Part shown: positions 16,258 to 25,043 of the stretch, in pieces
Numbering within the stretch: the stretch's first letter is position 1
Layout of the letters: every line of letters begins with the position of its first letter
NCBI GenBank assembly: GCA_937926175.1
Contig: CALANV010000007.1
Coordinates: forward strand, 1-64,000
DNA from: an uncultured Rhodospirillales bacterium
GTDB taxonomy: Bacteria; Pseudomonadota; Alphaproteobacteria; CACIAM-22H2
Direction: 5' to 3'
DNA length: 64,000 nt
Translations under genes and position numbers: made by a program
Notes under the pieces: generated by a model
What the model saw: the letters and a program-made list of their open reading frames with translations, nothing else
The model's database searches: none
Told to the model about the DNA's origin: nothing

Positions 16258-17094
16258 ATGGCTGAAGCGCAGCGCATAAAGGCGAATGGGATCGAGTTCC
16301 GCGTCCTCATCGAAGGACCCGAAGGGGCACCGTGGATCACGTTCCTGCATTCGTTGGCAACGAACCTGTCGTTGTGGGACGAGCAGGCTGCCGCCTTTCG
16401 CGACCGGTTCCGTATCCTGCGCTACGACGCACGAGGGCATGGTCAGACACAGGTGCCGACGGGACCATATACGATGGACGACTTCGTCGCCGACGCCGTC
16501 GCCCTCTGGGATGCGCTGGGGATTCAGCGCTCCCACGTCGTCGGGCTGTCGATGGGCGGTATGACCGGCTTCGGCCTTGCGCTGACGCATCGCGACCGGG
16601 TCAACAGTCTAGTCGCGGCGGATTGCCGCTCGGACGCGCCGGAATTCTTCCAGCGGATGTGGGACGAGCGCGAGCGTCTGGTCGCGCAGGGCGGACTTCC
16701 CGCGATCGAAGACATGACCCTGAAGACGTGGTTTACCGAAACCACCCGGTCGCGGCGTCCCGAGCTCGTCGAGCGCGTCCGGCGCATGATCGCGACGACG
16801 CCGCTCGAGGGATATCGCGGCACGGCCGCCGCGCTGCGCGGTCTGAATTACAAGAGCCGTCTCAGCGAAATCGCCGTGCCCGCACTCCTGATCGTGGGAG
16901 CGCATGACGGGCCGCATCCGGCCGAAATGCGCGCGATGGCCGGGCTCATTCGCGGCGCGGGCTTCATCGAAGTTCCCGACGCGGCACATCTGAGCAATAT
17001 CGAGCAACCCGAACTGTTCAACAGTGCCGTCGCTGCCTTCCTTGCAAAGCTCGGGCGCGGCGGCAACGCATCTGAACAAAGGAGCAGCAAATGA
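16258..17094 (+). CDS. Alpha/beta hydrolase (3-oxoadipate enol-lactonase-like)
   Basis: In this 278-aa soluble hydrolase the catalytic triad can be read: nucleophile Ser in GLSMGGMTG (near residue 100), an acid residue in GAHDGPHP (near 220) and His in DAAHLSNIEQPE (near 248). The sequence closely resembles PcaD (LHSLATNLSLWDEQA, RILRYDARGHGQT). A second, better-placed pcaD lies in the pca operon at 32884, so this copy probably acts on another lactone or ester in the GntR/TRAP pathway. Its stop overlaps the next start by 4 nt. Confidence 0.92.
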   Translation: MAEAQRIKANGIEFRVLIEGPEGAPWITFLHSLATNLSLWDEQAAAFRDRFRILRYDARGHGQTQVPTGPYTMDDFVADAVALWDALGIQRSHVVGLSMGGMTGFGLALTHRDRVNSLVAADCRSDAPEFFQRMWDERERLVAQGGLPAIEDMTLKTWFTETTRSRRPELVERVRRMIATTPLEGYRGTAAALRGLNYKSRLSEIAVPALLIVGAHDGPHPAEMRAMAGLIRGAGFIEVPDAAHLSNIEQPELFNSAVAAFLAKLGRGGNASEQRSSK

Positions 17095-18086
17095 TCCGTG
17101 CGGCCGTGGCCGGCCTGGGCTGGTGGGGGAAGCATATCGTTCGTCGCCTGGCCGAATCGCAGAAGATCAAGGTCGTGGCGGCCGTCGAGCCGGCACTGGA
17201 AAAGCACGCGGAATTCGCCAAGCAGTACGGACTGCCGGTAAAACCCCGTCTGGAGGATGTCCTCGAGGACAAGAGCATCGACGCGGTAATCCTGGCGACC
17301 CCGCATTCGATGCACACGGCGCAGGTGACCGCCGCCGCCGCCGCCGGCAAGCATGTCTTCTGCGAGAAGCCACTGGCGTTGACCCGTGCGGATGCCGAGA
17401 AATCGGTGGCCGCCTGCAAGGCCGCCGGCGTCGTCCTGGGGATCGGGCACGAGCGGCGGTTCGAACCGGCGCTCAAGGAGGTCCGGCGGTTGGTTGCGAG
17501 CGGCGAACTGGGGACGATCATGCATGTCGAGGCGAATTTCAGCCACGACAAGCTCGCCAACGTGCCGCTGACCGATTGGCGCTCGTCGTCGAAGGATTCG
17601 CCGGCCGCAGGCATGACCGGCATGGGCATTCACCTGACCGATGCCTTTATTTCGATGTTTGGACCGATTACCGAGGTCTTCGCCTCGACCGCGCAGCGGG
17701 TGCGTCCGGCGGAGAACGGCGACGTGGTCTCGGTCGACGTGCGCTTTGCCTCGGGTGCCACGGGCTATCTCAACGCCATCCTGGTCACGCCGCTGTATCT
17801 GCGCTTTACGGTGTTCGGCTCGACGGCGTGGGTGGAGGTGCGCAACCACACCCATCCGGATACGCCTGGACCGTCGACGCTGACGCTGCAGCGCAGCGGT
17901 GCCGCGCCGGAGGTGAGGACCTACGAATGGACCGATTCGGTCCGTGAGAACCTCGAGGCGTTTGCCGACGCCTGCGAGGGACGTGGGACCTATCCGTTCA
18001 CGGACGAGCAGAAGATCGGGAATATCGCCGTGCTTGAGGCAATCTGCCGGTCTGCGGCGACGAAAACTCTGGTAACGCTCGAGTAG
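17091..18086 (+). CDS. Gfo/Idh/MocA family oxidoreductase
   Basis: This is an NAD(P)-dependent dehydrogenase of 331 aa. The N-terminal Rossmann domain carries VAGLGWWGKHIVRRLA. The hallmark E-K-P motif is in FCEKPLALTRADAEKS (near residue 95), followed by the C-terminal alpha/beta substrate domain. Such enzymes usually oxidise sugars, polyols or cyclic hydroxy acids. It overlaps the hydrolase gene by 4 nt and is followed 13 nt later by another dehydrogenase. Confidence 0.93.
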   Translation: MIRAAVAGLGWWGKHIVRRLAESQKIKVVAAVEPALEKHAEFAKQYGLPVKPRLEDVLEDKSIDAVILATPHSMHTAQVTAAAAAGKHVFCEKPLALTRADAEKSVAACKAAGVVLGIGHERRFEPALKEVRRLVASGELGTIMHVEANFSHDKLANVPLTDWRSSSKDSPAAGMTGMGIHLTDAFISMFGPITEVFASTAQRVRPAENGDVVSVDVRFASGATGYLNAILVTPLYLRFTVFGSTAWVEVRNHTHPDTPGPSTLTLQRSGAAPEVRTYEWTDSVRENLEAFADACEGRGTYPFTDEQKIGNIAVLEAICRSAATKTLVTLE

Positions 18087-18099
18087 TGAGGAACGCGCA

Positions 18100-18993
18100 A
18101 TGGGCGGCAAAGTCGGTGTCATCGGCCTCGGCATCATGGGGTCGGCAATCGCGACCAATCTCGTCCGCGGCGGCTTTTCGGTCGCCGGGTACGACGTCGT
18201 GGCGGAGAGACGACAACTGGTTGCCGAGCGGGGCGTCACGCCGGCCGCAAGCGCGCGCGCCGTCGCGGAAGCATCCGATGTCATCATCACGACGCTGCCG
18301 AGCGCTGCCGCCCTTCACGACACAGTGGAGGGCGCCGATGGCCTGGTCGCGTCGGGGCGCCGCGGTCTGATCGTGGTCGAATGCAGCACGCTGCCCATCC
18401 GCGACAAGGAGCGCGCGCGGGACGCGCTCGCGGCAGCGGAAATCGTGCTGCTGGATTGCCCGCTGAGCGGTACCGGCGCCCAGGCCGCGGTCAAGGATCT
18501 CGTCGTCTACGGCAGCGGCGACCGTGCGGCATATGATCGCTGCATTCCCGTCTTCGACGGGTTTTCCCGAAGCGCCTATTACCTCGGCGCGTTCGGCAAC
18601 GGCAGCAAGATGAAGTTCGTCGCCAACCTGCTGGTTGCGATCCACAACGTTTCGGCCGCCGAGGCGTTCGTGCTGGGGATGAAGGCGGGTCTCGATCCGG
18701 AGACGATCTACAAGGTCGTCGGTGACGGCGCCGGCAGCTCGCGCATGTTCCAGGTCCGCGGGCCGATGATGGTCAAGGGGGACTATGCCGATGCCACGAT
18801 GAAGATCGAGGTGTGGCAGAAGGACATGAAGATCATCGGCGAATTTGCCGCGGAGCTGGGCTGCCCGACGCCGCTGTTCTCGGCCAGCGCCTCGATCTAT
18901 ACCGCCGCCCTGGCCCAGGGGCACGGCAAGGAAGACACTGCCTCCGTCTGCGCCGTTCTCGAAAGACTCGCGGATCTCCATCGGCAGGCATGA
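18100..18993 (+). CDS. NAD(P)-dependent beta-hydroxyacid dehydrogenase family protein
   Basis: This 297-aa enzyme belongs to the 3-hydroxyisobutyrate/tartronate-semialdehyde reductase family. Seen are the Rossmann motif GVIGLGIMGSAIATNL, the substrate loop DCPLSGTGAQA (family usually has a D-x-P-x-SGG pattern) and the catalytic Lys in GNGSKMKFVANLL near residue 170. It belongs to the rightward operon and probably handles a hydroxy acid or semialdehyde intermediate. Confidence 0.93.
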   Translation: MGGKVGVIGLGIMGSAIATNLVRGGFSVAGYDVVAERRQLVAERGVTPAASARAVAEASDVIITTLPSAAALHDTVEGADGLVASGRRGLIVVECSTLPIRDKERARDALAAAEIVLLDCPLSGTGAQAAVKDLVVYGSGDRAAYDRCIPVFDGFSRSAYYLGAFGNGSKMKFVANLLVAIHNVSAAEAFVLGMKAGLDPETIYKVVGDGAGSSRMFQVRGPMMVKGDYADATMKIEVWQKDMKIIGEFAAELGCPTPLFSASASIYTAALAQGHGKEDTASVCAVLERLADLHRQA

Positions 18994-19049
18994 GTTGAGG
19001 TCGCGGGCGCCGGCGGGCATGTTGGGGCGCGAAGAGGAGCGGACGGGAA

Positions 19050-19493
19050 ATGGAATTACTCTCGCTGAACGTTGCATGCCTGATCGCCGACAAGGCGCTG
19101 GAAAAGGGGCGTGAACTGAAATTCGCCCCGTTGACCGTCGCCGTGCTCGATGCAGGCGGGCAGCTGAAGGTCCTGAAGCGAGAAGACGGCGCGAGCCTCC
19201 TCAGGCCCGAGATCGCCGTCGGCAAGGCCTGGGGCGTGCTCGGGATGGGGTTTGGCGGCCGTGAGCTTGCACGGCGCGCCGCCAAGATGCCGATGTTCTT
19301 CACGGCCCTCAACGCGATGTCCAACGGTCGGATGGTTCCGGTGCCGGGCGGCGTGCTCATCCGCAACACGTCGGGCCGGATCGTTGGTGCCGTCGGGATC
19401 AGCGGCGAAACCTCGGAGAACGACGAAATCTGCGCCGTGTACGGCATTCAGGCCGCCGGGCTCGTGGCGGATACGGGGGACGTACCGGCTTGA
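19050..19493 (+). CDS. GlcG/HbpS-family heme-binding-like protein
   Basis: This 147-aa protein is one GlcG/HbpS domain (DUF336): LTVAVLDAGGQLKVLKRED, RPEIAVGKAWGVLGMGFGGR, VPGGVLIRNTSGRIVGAVGISG. Family members bind heme or small ligands, or occur beside glycolate and diol catabolic genes. There is no signal peptide, so it should be cytosolic. Its stop is close to the start of the MFS gene. Its precise role in this operon is unknown. Confidence 0.9.
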   Translation: MELLSLNVACLIADKALEKGRELKFAPLTVAVLDAGGQLKVLKREDGASLLRPEIAVGKAWGVLGMGFGGRELARRAAKMPMFFTALNAMSNGRMVPVPGGVLIRNTSGRIVGAVGISGETSENDEICAVYGIQAAGLVADTGDVPA

Positions 19494-19560
19494 GCCGCGG
19501 CGATCGGCAGGCCAAAGATTGGTCAGCCTGCCTCCCCATGCATCCCATCTTCAATCAACG

Positions 19561-19598
19561 CCGACGTTCAACAAAAGAGCCGACGTTCAACAAAAGAA
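19561..19598 (+). repeat. 19-bp tandem duplication just before the MFS start
   Basis: CCGACGTTCAACAAAAGAG (19561-19579) is followed at once by CCGACGTTCAACAAAAGAA (19580-19598), differing only in the last base. The second copy ends in the A of the likely ATG start. Because 19 is not a multiple of three, a change in copy number would shift any frame read through from upstream, which argues against a start at 19490. Confidence 0.8.
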
Positions 19599-20797
19599 TG
19601 GCTGCTCCTGCCGAGCCCGGGTCGAAGGATGTGTCGCGCTCGCTGATCGTGCTGAGCACCGCGACGTTCTGTTCGGGAGCAAACATGCGGGTGACCGACC
19701 CGCTGTTGCCGCAGATCGCCGAGGCGTTCGCGATACCGATCGGCGATGCGGCCATCGTCGCGACGGCGTTCACCATCGCGTACGGAATTTCCCAGGTCTT
19801 TTACGGCCTCCTCGGCGACCGCATCGGCAAGTACACGGTCGTGACGTTTGCCGTGCTCGTCTCCGGCCTCGGGACTGCCGCCGGTGCCTTTGCGGGCGAC
19901 GTTCCGGTTCTGGCCGCCTTGCGGCTGCTGAGCGGCAGCACGGCCGGTGCGATCATTCCGCTCGGAATGGCCTATGTCGGCGACGTCGTGCCGTTCGAGC
20001 AGCGGCAGGCGGTGCTGGCCAAGTTCATTTCCGGGCAGATCATCGGCATGCTGGCCGGGCAGGCCTTGGGCGGCATCCTGGGGGAGTATGTCGGCTGGCG
20101 CGGTGCGTTGCTGTGCCTCGGCGCGCTGTTCATCCTCGTGTTCTTCATGCTTGCTGCCGAGCGCCGATCCGGCCGGGTGGTCGAGGTGACGACGGGTGGC
20201 AGTGCCAGCGTCCTGCGCCAGTACAAGACGCTTCTTCAATCCGGCCGGGTACGCCTGATCACGGGGACCGCTTTCGTCGAAGGCATGCTGGCCTGGGGCG
20301 GGCTCACCTTCATCGGCGCATATCTTCGCCAAGCCTACGGCCTGGGATTCGATACCGTCGGTCTTCTGCTAGCAACGTTCGGCCTCGGCGGACTGGTGTA
20401 CGTGACGACGGCGCGGCAATTCCTCGGCAAGCTGGGCGAGCGCCGCATGGTCAGGCTCGGCGGGGCGACGCTTGGCCTTGCCTTCCTGTGCATCGCCGCA
20501 GCGCCGCCCATCTGGATGTTCGTGCCCCTGATCATCGCGTCCGGCATGGGGTTCTACCTCATGCACAACACGCTGCAGACACACGCGACCCAGATGGCAC
20601 CCAAGTCACGCGGCCTCGGCGTCTCGTTCTTTGCCTCGTGCTTCTTTCTCGGCCAATCGCTCGGGATCACGCTTCTCGGCTGGACCGTCGACCATATCGG
20701 TTTCGAGCGAGCCTTCGTGTGGGTGGGGGTCCTGATCGCGGCGCTTGCCGCGTTTTTCGCGTGGCGACTGAGCCGGGACGCTGACGGAATGTCCTAG
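19598..20797 (+). CDS. Major facilitator superfamily transporter
   Basis: This 12-helix secondary transporter is 399 aa from the ATG at 19598. An alternative start at 19490 would add 36 polar residues encoded across a tandem repeat and is less likely. The MFS loop motif GLLGDRIGKYTVVTF lies between helices 2 and 3, with GQALGGILGEYVGWR near helix 5. An efflux role (DHA1-like) or uptake of the pathway substrate are both possible. Its stop overlaps the stop of the convergent FAD monooxygenase gene. Confidence 0.9.
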   Translation: MAAPAEPGSKDVSRSLIVLSTATFCSGANMRVTDPLLPQIAEAFAIPIGDAAIVATAFTIAYGISQVFYGLLGDRIGKYTVVTFAVLVSGLGTAAGAFAGDVPVLAALRLLSGSTAGAIIPLGMAYVGDVVPFEQRQAVLAKFISGQIIGMLAGQALGGILGEYVGWRGALLCLGALFILVFFMLAAERRSGRVVEVTTGGSASVLRQYKTLLQSGRVRLITGTAFVEGMLAWGGLTFIGAYLRQAYGLGFDTVGLLLATFGLGGLVYVTTARQFLGKLGERRMVRLGGATLGLAFLCIAAAPPIWMFVPLIIASGMGFYLMHNTLQTHATQMAPKSRGLGVSFFASCFFLGQSLGITLLGWTVDHIGFERAFVWVGVLIAALAAFFAWRLSRDADGMS

Positions 20798-22026
20798 GCG
20801 ACGACGATGCCGTCGGCGACGGCGGTCTCGCGCATTACGGCTTCCGGCGTTCGGTACCGTTCGGCCATCTCCCGTTCCTGCGCGGTCCGGATCTGCGCCT
20901 GCATATAGGCACCGAGGTGACGGGCATGCGCGACGATCGCCTTGCCGAAGCGCAGGCGCGCGTCCTCGAACGCGGCGAGGCCGGCGGCAATCGAGTCCGA
21001 TTTCGCCAACGCCTCCGTCAGCACCAACGCGTCACTTCCGGCCTTGGTGACGCCCATGCCGCAGTGGGGACGGGCCACGAAGGCGGCATCGCCGATAATG
21101 ACGATGCGCCCAAAGACGAGCTGCGGCGATTCGAGATCGTAGATCGGCTGAAAGAAAGGCTGCTCGGTTATCCGAACGACCTCGGCGAACTGCGGCGACA
21201 GCACCCGTTCGGCGGTGTCGCGAATATCGGCGATCACGCGGGCGCTGACCAAGTTGGGCGGAATGCCCTCCGGATGCAGGCGCCCCTCGTCGTCCGTCAG
21301 CAGGCGACGGAGTTCCACATGCTCATCTGCCGGGCGATACCAGACCCAGTTGTATCGGCGCCGGCCCGGCTCCGTCGTGTTTCCGGCGCCGGCCACCGGG
21401 TATCCCAGCATTTGTTCGCGCGGCGGCAGGCAGAAGGCGAACCGTTCGAACATCGCAGCATGGGTGGCGGCCGAGAACGCCCGTTCCTCGGCGAGGCCGC
21501 GCCAGGCGACGTAGCCGGCATAGACGGGGCGCACGTCCGGCAGGAAGAAACTGCGGACGGTGGAGCGAATGCCGTCGGCCCCAACGATGAGATCGCCCGT
21601 GACCCGTTCGCCGTCGGCAAAGATCGCCGTCGCCTGCCGATCGTCCTGCTCGATGGCCACGAGCGCCTTGCCGAGATGATAGAGGCCGGGCGGCAAGGCC
21701 TCCTTCAGCGCCCAGTAGAGCCGGCCCCAGGCCGTGAGGATCTGACGGCAGGGGCGTTCACCCACGACCTCGCCCGCGGGCCCGAACGTGACGCGCCCGG
21801 GCACCTCGACGCCGATCGTGCTGTCGATGGTGACCCCGGCCCGCTGCAGCACATCCATGAGTTCGGGATGCGTGACGATACCGGCGCCGCGGCCGGCCAG
21901 TTCCCTGGTCGATCGTTCATAGACCGAGACGTTCCAGCCGGACCGATACAGGAGATTTGCCGCGAACAGCCCGCCGAGCGACCCCCCGACGATGATGGCG
22001 CGGCGCGGAGCAGCAGAAGACGTCAT
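20794..22026 (-). CDS. FAD-dependent aromatic hydroxylase (2,6-dihydroxypyridine 3-monooxygenase-like)
   Basis: This class A flavoprotein monooxygenase of 410 aa hydroxylates an aromatic ring with NAD(P)H and oxygen. Motifs are the FAD fingerprint AIIVGGSLGGLFAANLL (start), the DG motif DLIVGADGIRSTVR (near residue 150) and the GD motif IIGDAAFVARPHCGMG (near 300). The last motif, and the YNWVWYRPADE segment, are characteristic of the dihydroxypyridine hydroxylase branch rather than of p-hydroxybenzoate hydroxylase. It lies 23 nt downstream of a VOC gene. The pyridine-type substrate is inferred. Confidence 0.88.
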   Translation of the reverse strand: MTSSAAPRRAIIVGGSLGGLFAANLLYRSGWNVSVYERSTRELAGRGAGIVTHPELMDVLQRAGVTIDSTIGVEVPGRVTFGPAGEVVGERPCRQILTAWGRLYWALKEALPPGLYHLGKALVAIEQDDRQATAIFADGERVTGDLIVGADGIRSTVRSFFLPDVRPVYAGYVAWRGLAEERAFSAATHAAMFERFAFCLPPREQMLGYPVAGAGNTTEPGRRRYNWVWYRPADEHVELRRLLTDDEGRLHPEGIPPNLVSARVIADIRDTAERVLSPQFAEVVRITEQPFFQPIYDLESPQLVFGRIVIIGDAAFVARPHCGMGVTKAGSDALVLTEALAKSDSIAAGLAAFEDARLRFGKAIVAHARHLGAYMQAQIRTAQEREMAERYRTPEAVMRETAVADGIVVA

Positions 22027-22049
22027 GGACCTGTCTCCGTCAGACGGGG

Positions 22050-22502
22050 TCAGGCGCTGGCGGATACCTTGGACCTCGACTCGGAGATTTCCGATGCCGG
22101 ATAGTTGAGCTCGATCGTGACGCCGTTCGGGTCCTCGAGAAAGATCTGGTGCAGATTCAGGTCGGGAACCGTGCGCTCGCGGAACGGGATGTCGTTTTCC
22201 TTCAGACGGGCTTGCATTGCCGCAAGCCCGGTTGCGGTGAACGCAATGTGATCGATGGTGCCCGTACCTTCGACGTCGTCGAGGTGCTTCTCGCCGAGAT
22301 ATTCGATCAGGCCCCGGGGATCGTTCTTATCGATGCCGACGATATGAACCACGGCGATTCCGTCGTTGTAGAGCCACAGGCCCGGAAACTTGAACGGAGG
22401 CCGGGGGCCGACCTCGAACCCCATGACGTCGACGTAAAACTTCCGGCACTCCTCAAGTTTCGTGGTGCGGATCGAGTAGTGATCGAGGCGCTGGATAGGC
22501 AT
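22050..22502 (-). CDS. VOC-family (glyoxalase/extradiol dioxygenase fold) protein
   Basis: This 150-aa protein has one VOC metal-binding domain. Candidate ligands are His in RLDHYSIRT, His in VVHIVGI and Glu in VTIELNY; GTIDHIAFTATGL follows the usual pattern. It is the first gene of a two-gene leftward unit with the FAD hydroxylase. A simple model is hydroxylation followed by ring cleavage or tautomerisation. It resembles the VOC protein at 9566-10024, which suggests paralogues in linked pathways. Confidence 0.88.
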   Translation of the reverse strand: MPIQRLDHYSIRTTKLEECRKFYVDVMGFEVGPRPPFKFPGLWLYNDGIAVVHIVGIDKNDPRGLIEYLGEKHLDDVEGTGTIDHIAFTATGLAAMQARLKENDIPFRERTVPDLNLHQIFLEDPNGVTIELNYPASEISESRSKVSASA

Positions 22503-22553
22503 GGCATGTCCTGTGGCGTCTGAAGCTCGGCCGGTCCAAAATTCTCAGGCCAA

Positions 22554-22566
22554 CGTGATATCTGTC
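22554..22566. promoter_or_regulatory. Possible third GTGATATC-type operator
   Basis: GTGATATCTGTCA lies 52 bp upstream of the VOC start codon. It matches the left half and centre of the GTGATATYTCAC sites near 14.3 kb but has two extra bases before TCA, so symmetry is poor. It may place the VOC-monooxygenase pair under the same GntR regulator. A chance match is quite possible. Confidence 0.3.
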
Positions 22567-22617
22567 AAGCGAACGGGGCGGGGTTTGCGGATCCGGAATA
22601 TCGTGCGGGAGTGCGGG

Positions 22618-23271
22618 TCATGATCCGCTACGCGAACCGTCCGTCGGGAACGATTCATCGGCGGCGCCGAGCGTCCATTCGACGATGCGCCGCATCACCG
22701 AGCCGAGCGCCTCGTCGAACGCAAGGACGATACTCTGAAGATCCGTGCCATCAGCGCGTACGGTCTGTTCCGCCATGTACCCATTGATAATTGCGCGATC
22801 GGGCATGCGGATGAGTCGCACGTTGATCCGGACCCGGACGAGGGGCGGACCGGATCCGTCATACTCTGCCTGAAATTCGCGCAGCTCCGGGCGAAGGATG
22901 AGGTCCGGCCGCAATGTCGCCGACTCCCGAGCCACCGAGACGATCTTTCCGGAGTTCTCGAAGGACTCGATCAGCAGCGTTTGAACCATCGCCGGTGCCG
23001 TATCGGTCCAGCTGGCATTGGCGTAATACTCCAGCGACACGGGCGAGCGCTGCAACGCGATTCGGCCGGTGCTGAGTCCGGCAGACGCGATCGGTCGTTC
23101 CACGACGAGCTGACGGTTCAACCCTGGCAGATCCGGCACGAAGGTGCTCTTCGGCGTCAGCGTGTAGAGGTTCGGCGGCTCGCCGCTGCCGGGCAGCTGG
23201 CAGGCACCGAGCAGCAACCCGACCATCAGAAGAAGCGGCAGAACGCGGCAGCGGGGAGAAACGGCGGTCAT
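22618..23271 (-). CDS. ABC-type transport auxiliary lipoprotein (Mla/PqiC-like)
   Basis: This 217-aa lipoprotein belongs to the ABC_trans_aux (DUF330) group. A signal peptide with lipobox LLGAC puts the lipidated Cys at residue 24. The rest shows YTLTPKSTF and a beta-rich domain ending with FDEALGSVMRRIVEW. It overlaps the mlaD-like gene by 4 nt and ends the operon. By analogy with PqiC it probably anchors or guides the lipid-carrying MCE ring at the outer membrane. Confidence 0.9.
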   Translation of the reverse strand: MTAVSPRCRVLPLLLMVGLLLGACQLPGSGEPPNLYTLTPKSTFVPDLPGLNRQLVVERPIASAGLSTGRIALQRSPVSLEYYANASWTDTAPAMVQTLLIESFENSGKIVSVARESATLRPDLILRPELREFQAEYDGSGPPLVRVRINVRLIRMPDRAIINGYMAEQTVRADGTDLQSIVLAFDEALGSVMRRIVEWTLGAADESFPTDGSRSGS

Positions 23272-24242
23272 CGGGCCTCGAAACCTTTGTACTGGTCGCC
23301 GAAAAGAAACCGCGCCGGATCGCGTTCCAGCCGGTAGGCGATCTGCGAAAGAGTCGCGACCAGTGTCCGCGTCTCGGCGATGAGCTGTGACAGATCGTAC
23401 AGACCCGAGTTCGTGAAATCGCGGATCGGGGGCCGGTTCTCCGCCACCATCTGGTCGAAGTTGTGCCCGAGCCGCGCGAAGGAGCGGGCGGCCGCACGCA
23501 TGTCGGTCATGGCCGCGTCTGCGTCGGCCACGATCCTGCCGACTTTGGGATCGATCTGCCGGACGAGGGCATCGAGTTCCCCGGCGAGGGATCTCACCGC
23601 GGCCGCCGTCGCCTGCAAATCGGCAGTCGTCGCCGAGATGTCGGCAACCGTCCGTTCGACGGCGCCCGACGAGCGGGCGAGGGCGTCGCTGAACGTCGCG
23701 AGATTGTCGAGAATTTTATTGATCCTCTGCTGGTTCTCGGCGTTCAACAGGTCGTTGGTGCGCATCGCGACGGCGGACAGACGCGCGAGGAGCTCCGGCG
23801 TGTTCTCGAAGACCTGCTCGATCGGCGACGGCTTCGACGGGATCACCGCGCGCAGCTTGCCGGGGCGCGGCTGCAGCAACGGGGCGGCCTGCGTGCCGCC
23901 GGAGAGCTGAACGAAGCTGAGGCCGGTGATCCCCTGCAGCTGCAGCGACGCGATCGTATCCGTCTTGATCGGCGTGCCGGGTCTCAGCGCAAGGGTCACT
24001 TCGATCAGCTCCACGTTCTCGGCATCGATCTCGATACTCGCGACGGTACCGACCGGGACGCCGCGATAGCGTACCGGCGAGCCGACGCTGAGGCCGGTCA
24101 CGGAGCCGCGGAAGTACACGTAATAATAGGTGCTGTCGTCCTGGATCCGCGGGCGTGCGAGCCAGAAGGCGAATCCGATCATGCCGGTGAGGAGCGTCAG
24201 CACGAACATGCCGACCAGGAAATAACTTGCCCGCGTCTCCAT
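23268..24242 (-). CDS. mlaD: MCE-family lipid transport protein (MlaD-like)
   Basis: This inner-membrane-anchored periplasmic protein of 324 aa forms the ring that carries phospholipids. One N-terminal membrane helix (about residues 8-28) is followed by the MCE domain (about 40-115; VTGLSVGSPVRYRGVPVGTV, LQGITGLSFVQLSGG). A long helical tail of about 150 residues (LLARLSAVAMRTNDLLN onward) is longer than in E. coli MlaD and resembles the tube-forming type. It follows the ATPase gene by 3 nt and is coupled to the lipoprotein gene. Confidence 0.93.
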   Translation of the reverse strand: METRASYFLVGMFVLTLLTGMIGFAFWLARPRIQDDSTYYYVYFRGSVTGLSVGSPVRYRGVPVGTVASIEIDAENVELIEVTLALRPGTPIKTDTIASLQLQGITGLSFVQLSGGTQAAPLLQPRPGKLRAVIPSKPSPIEQVFENTPELLARLSAVAMRTNDLLNAENQQRINKILDNLATFSDALARSSGAVERTVADISATTADLQATAAAVRSLAGELDALVRQIDPKVGRIVADADAAMTDMRAAARSFARLGHNFDQMVAENRPPIRDFTNSGLYDLSQLIAETRTLVATLSQIAYRLERDPARFLFGDQYKGFEAR

Positions 24243-24245
24243 CGA

Positions 24246-25025
24246 TCAAGCTTCCATTTCTCGCGCGCGGAGCGCCGCCCGAGCCCGTGGCCCGTGAAAA
24301 TACGCCTGAATCCAAGGGTGTGTTTCAGCCAGCAGATCCTGGAGCGTGCCGACGATGACACGCCCGTCGACCAGGACGGCGACGCGGTCTCCGATCGCGG
24401 CCAGCGTATCGAGATCGTGCGTGACGATTACGACCGTCAGATTCAGGCTTTGCTGGAGATCGCGGATGAGCCGGTCGAACTCCGTCGCCGCGATCGGGTC
24501 GAGCCCTGCCGTCGGCTCGTCGAGGAAAAGGACCTCGGGGTCAAGGGCCAGCGCGCGGGCGAGTGCCGCACGTTTGCGCATGCCGCCAGACAGCTCGCTC
24601 GGATACTTCGCCCCCGTATCCGGCGGCAATCCGACCATGCCGATCTTCACCCGGATCAGGTCGCCGACAAGCTTGGCGGGAAGGTGCGTATGCTCGTTGA
24701 AGGGAACGCGCACGTTCTGGGCAACCGTCATCGAGCTGAACAATGCCCCGTTCTGGAAGAGGACGCCCCAGCGACGTTCGATTTCGCGACGTGTCCGCTC
24801 GTCGGCCGACCACAGATCCTGCCCGAACACTTCGACAACGCCGGCGTCCGGCCGGCGCAGGCCGATCATCGTCCGCAGCAGGACCGACTTGCCGGTTCCG
24901 GATCCGCCGACCAGCGCCAGGATCTCGCCTCGCCGAACATCCAGATCGAGTCCATCGTGCACGACCTGCGATCCGAACCGGGTGACGAGTCCGCGAACGC
25001 GAATGACGGGTGGGGCTTCCTGCAT
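24246..25025 (-). CDS. mlaF: Mla-type ABC transporter ATPase (MlaF-like)
   Basis: This cytoplasmic ATPase of 259 aa powers lipid movement by the MlaE/MlaD complex. It has Walker A GGSGTGKSVLLRT (near residue 35), Q-loop FQNGALFSSMTVAQNV, signature LSGGMRKRAALARAL, Walker B VLFLDEPTAGLDPI and VTHD. The GALFSSMTV segment after the Q-loop and the GGMRKR signature are typical of MlaF. It lies between mlaE and mlaD in the standard order. Confidence 0.95.
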   Translation of the reverse strand: MQEAPPVIRVRGLVTRFGSQVVHDGLDLDVRRGEILALVGGSGTGKSVLLRTMIGLRRPDAGVVEVFGQDLWSADERTRREIERRWGVLFQNGALFSSMTVAQNVRVPFNEHTHLPAKLVGDLIRVKIGMVGLPPDTGAKYPSELSGGMRKRAALARALALDPEVLFLDEPTAGLDPIAATEFDRLIRDLQQSLNLTVVIVTHDLDTLAAIGDRVAVLVDGRVIVGTLQDLLAETHPWIQAYFHGPRARAALRAREMEA

Positions 25026-25043
25026 CGTGCGACGTCGCCCCCG

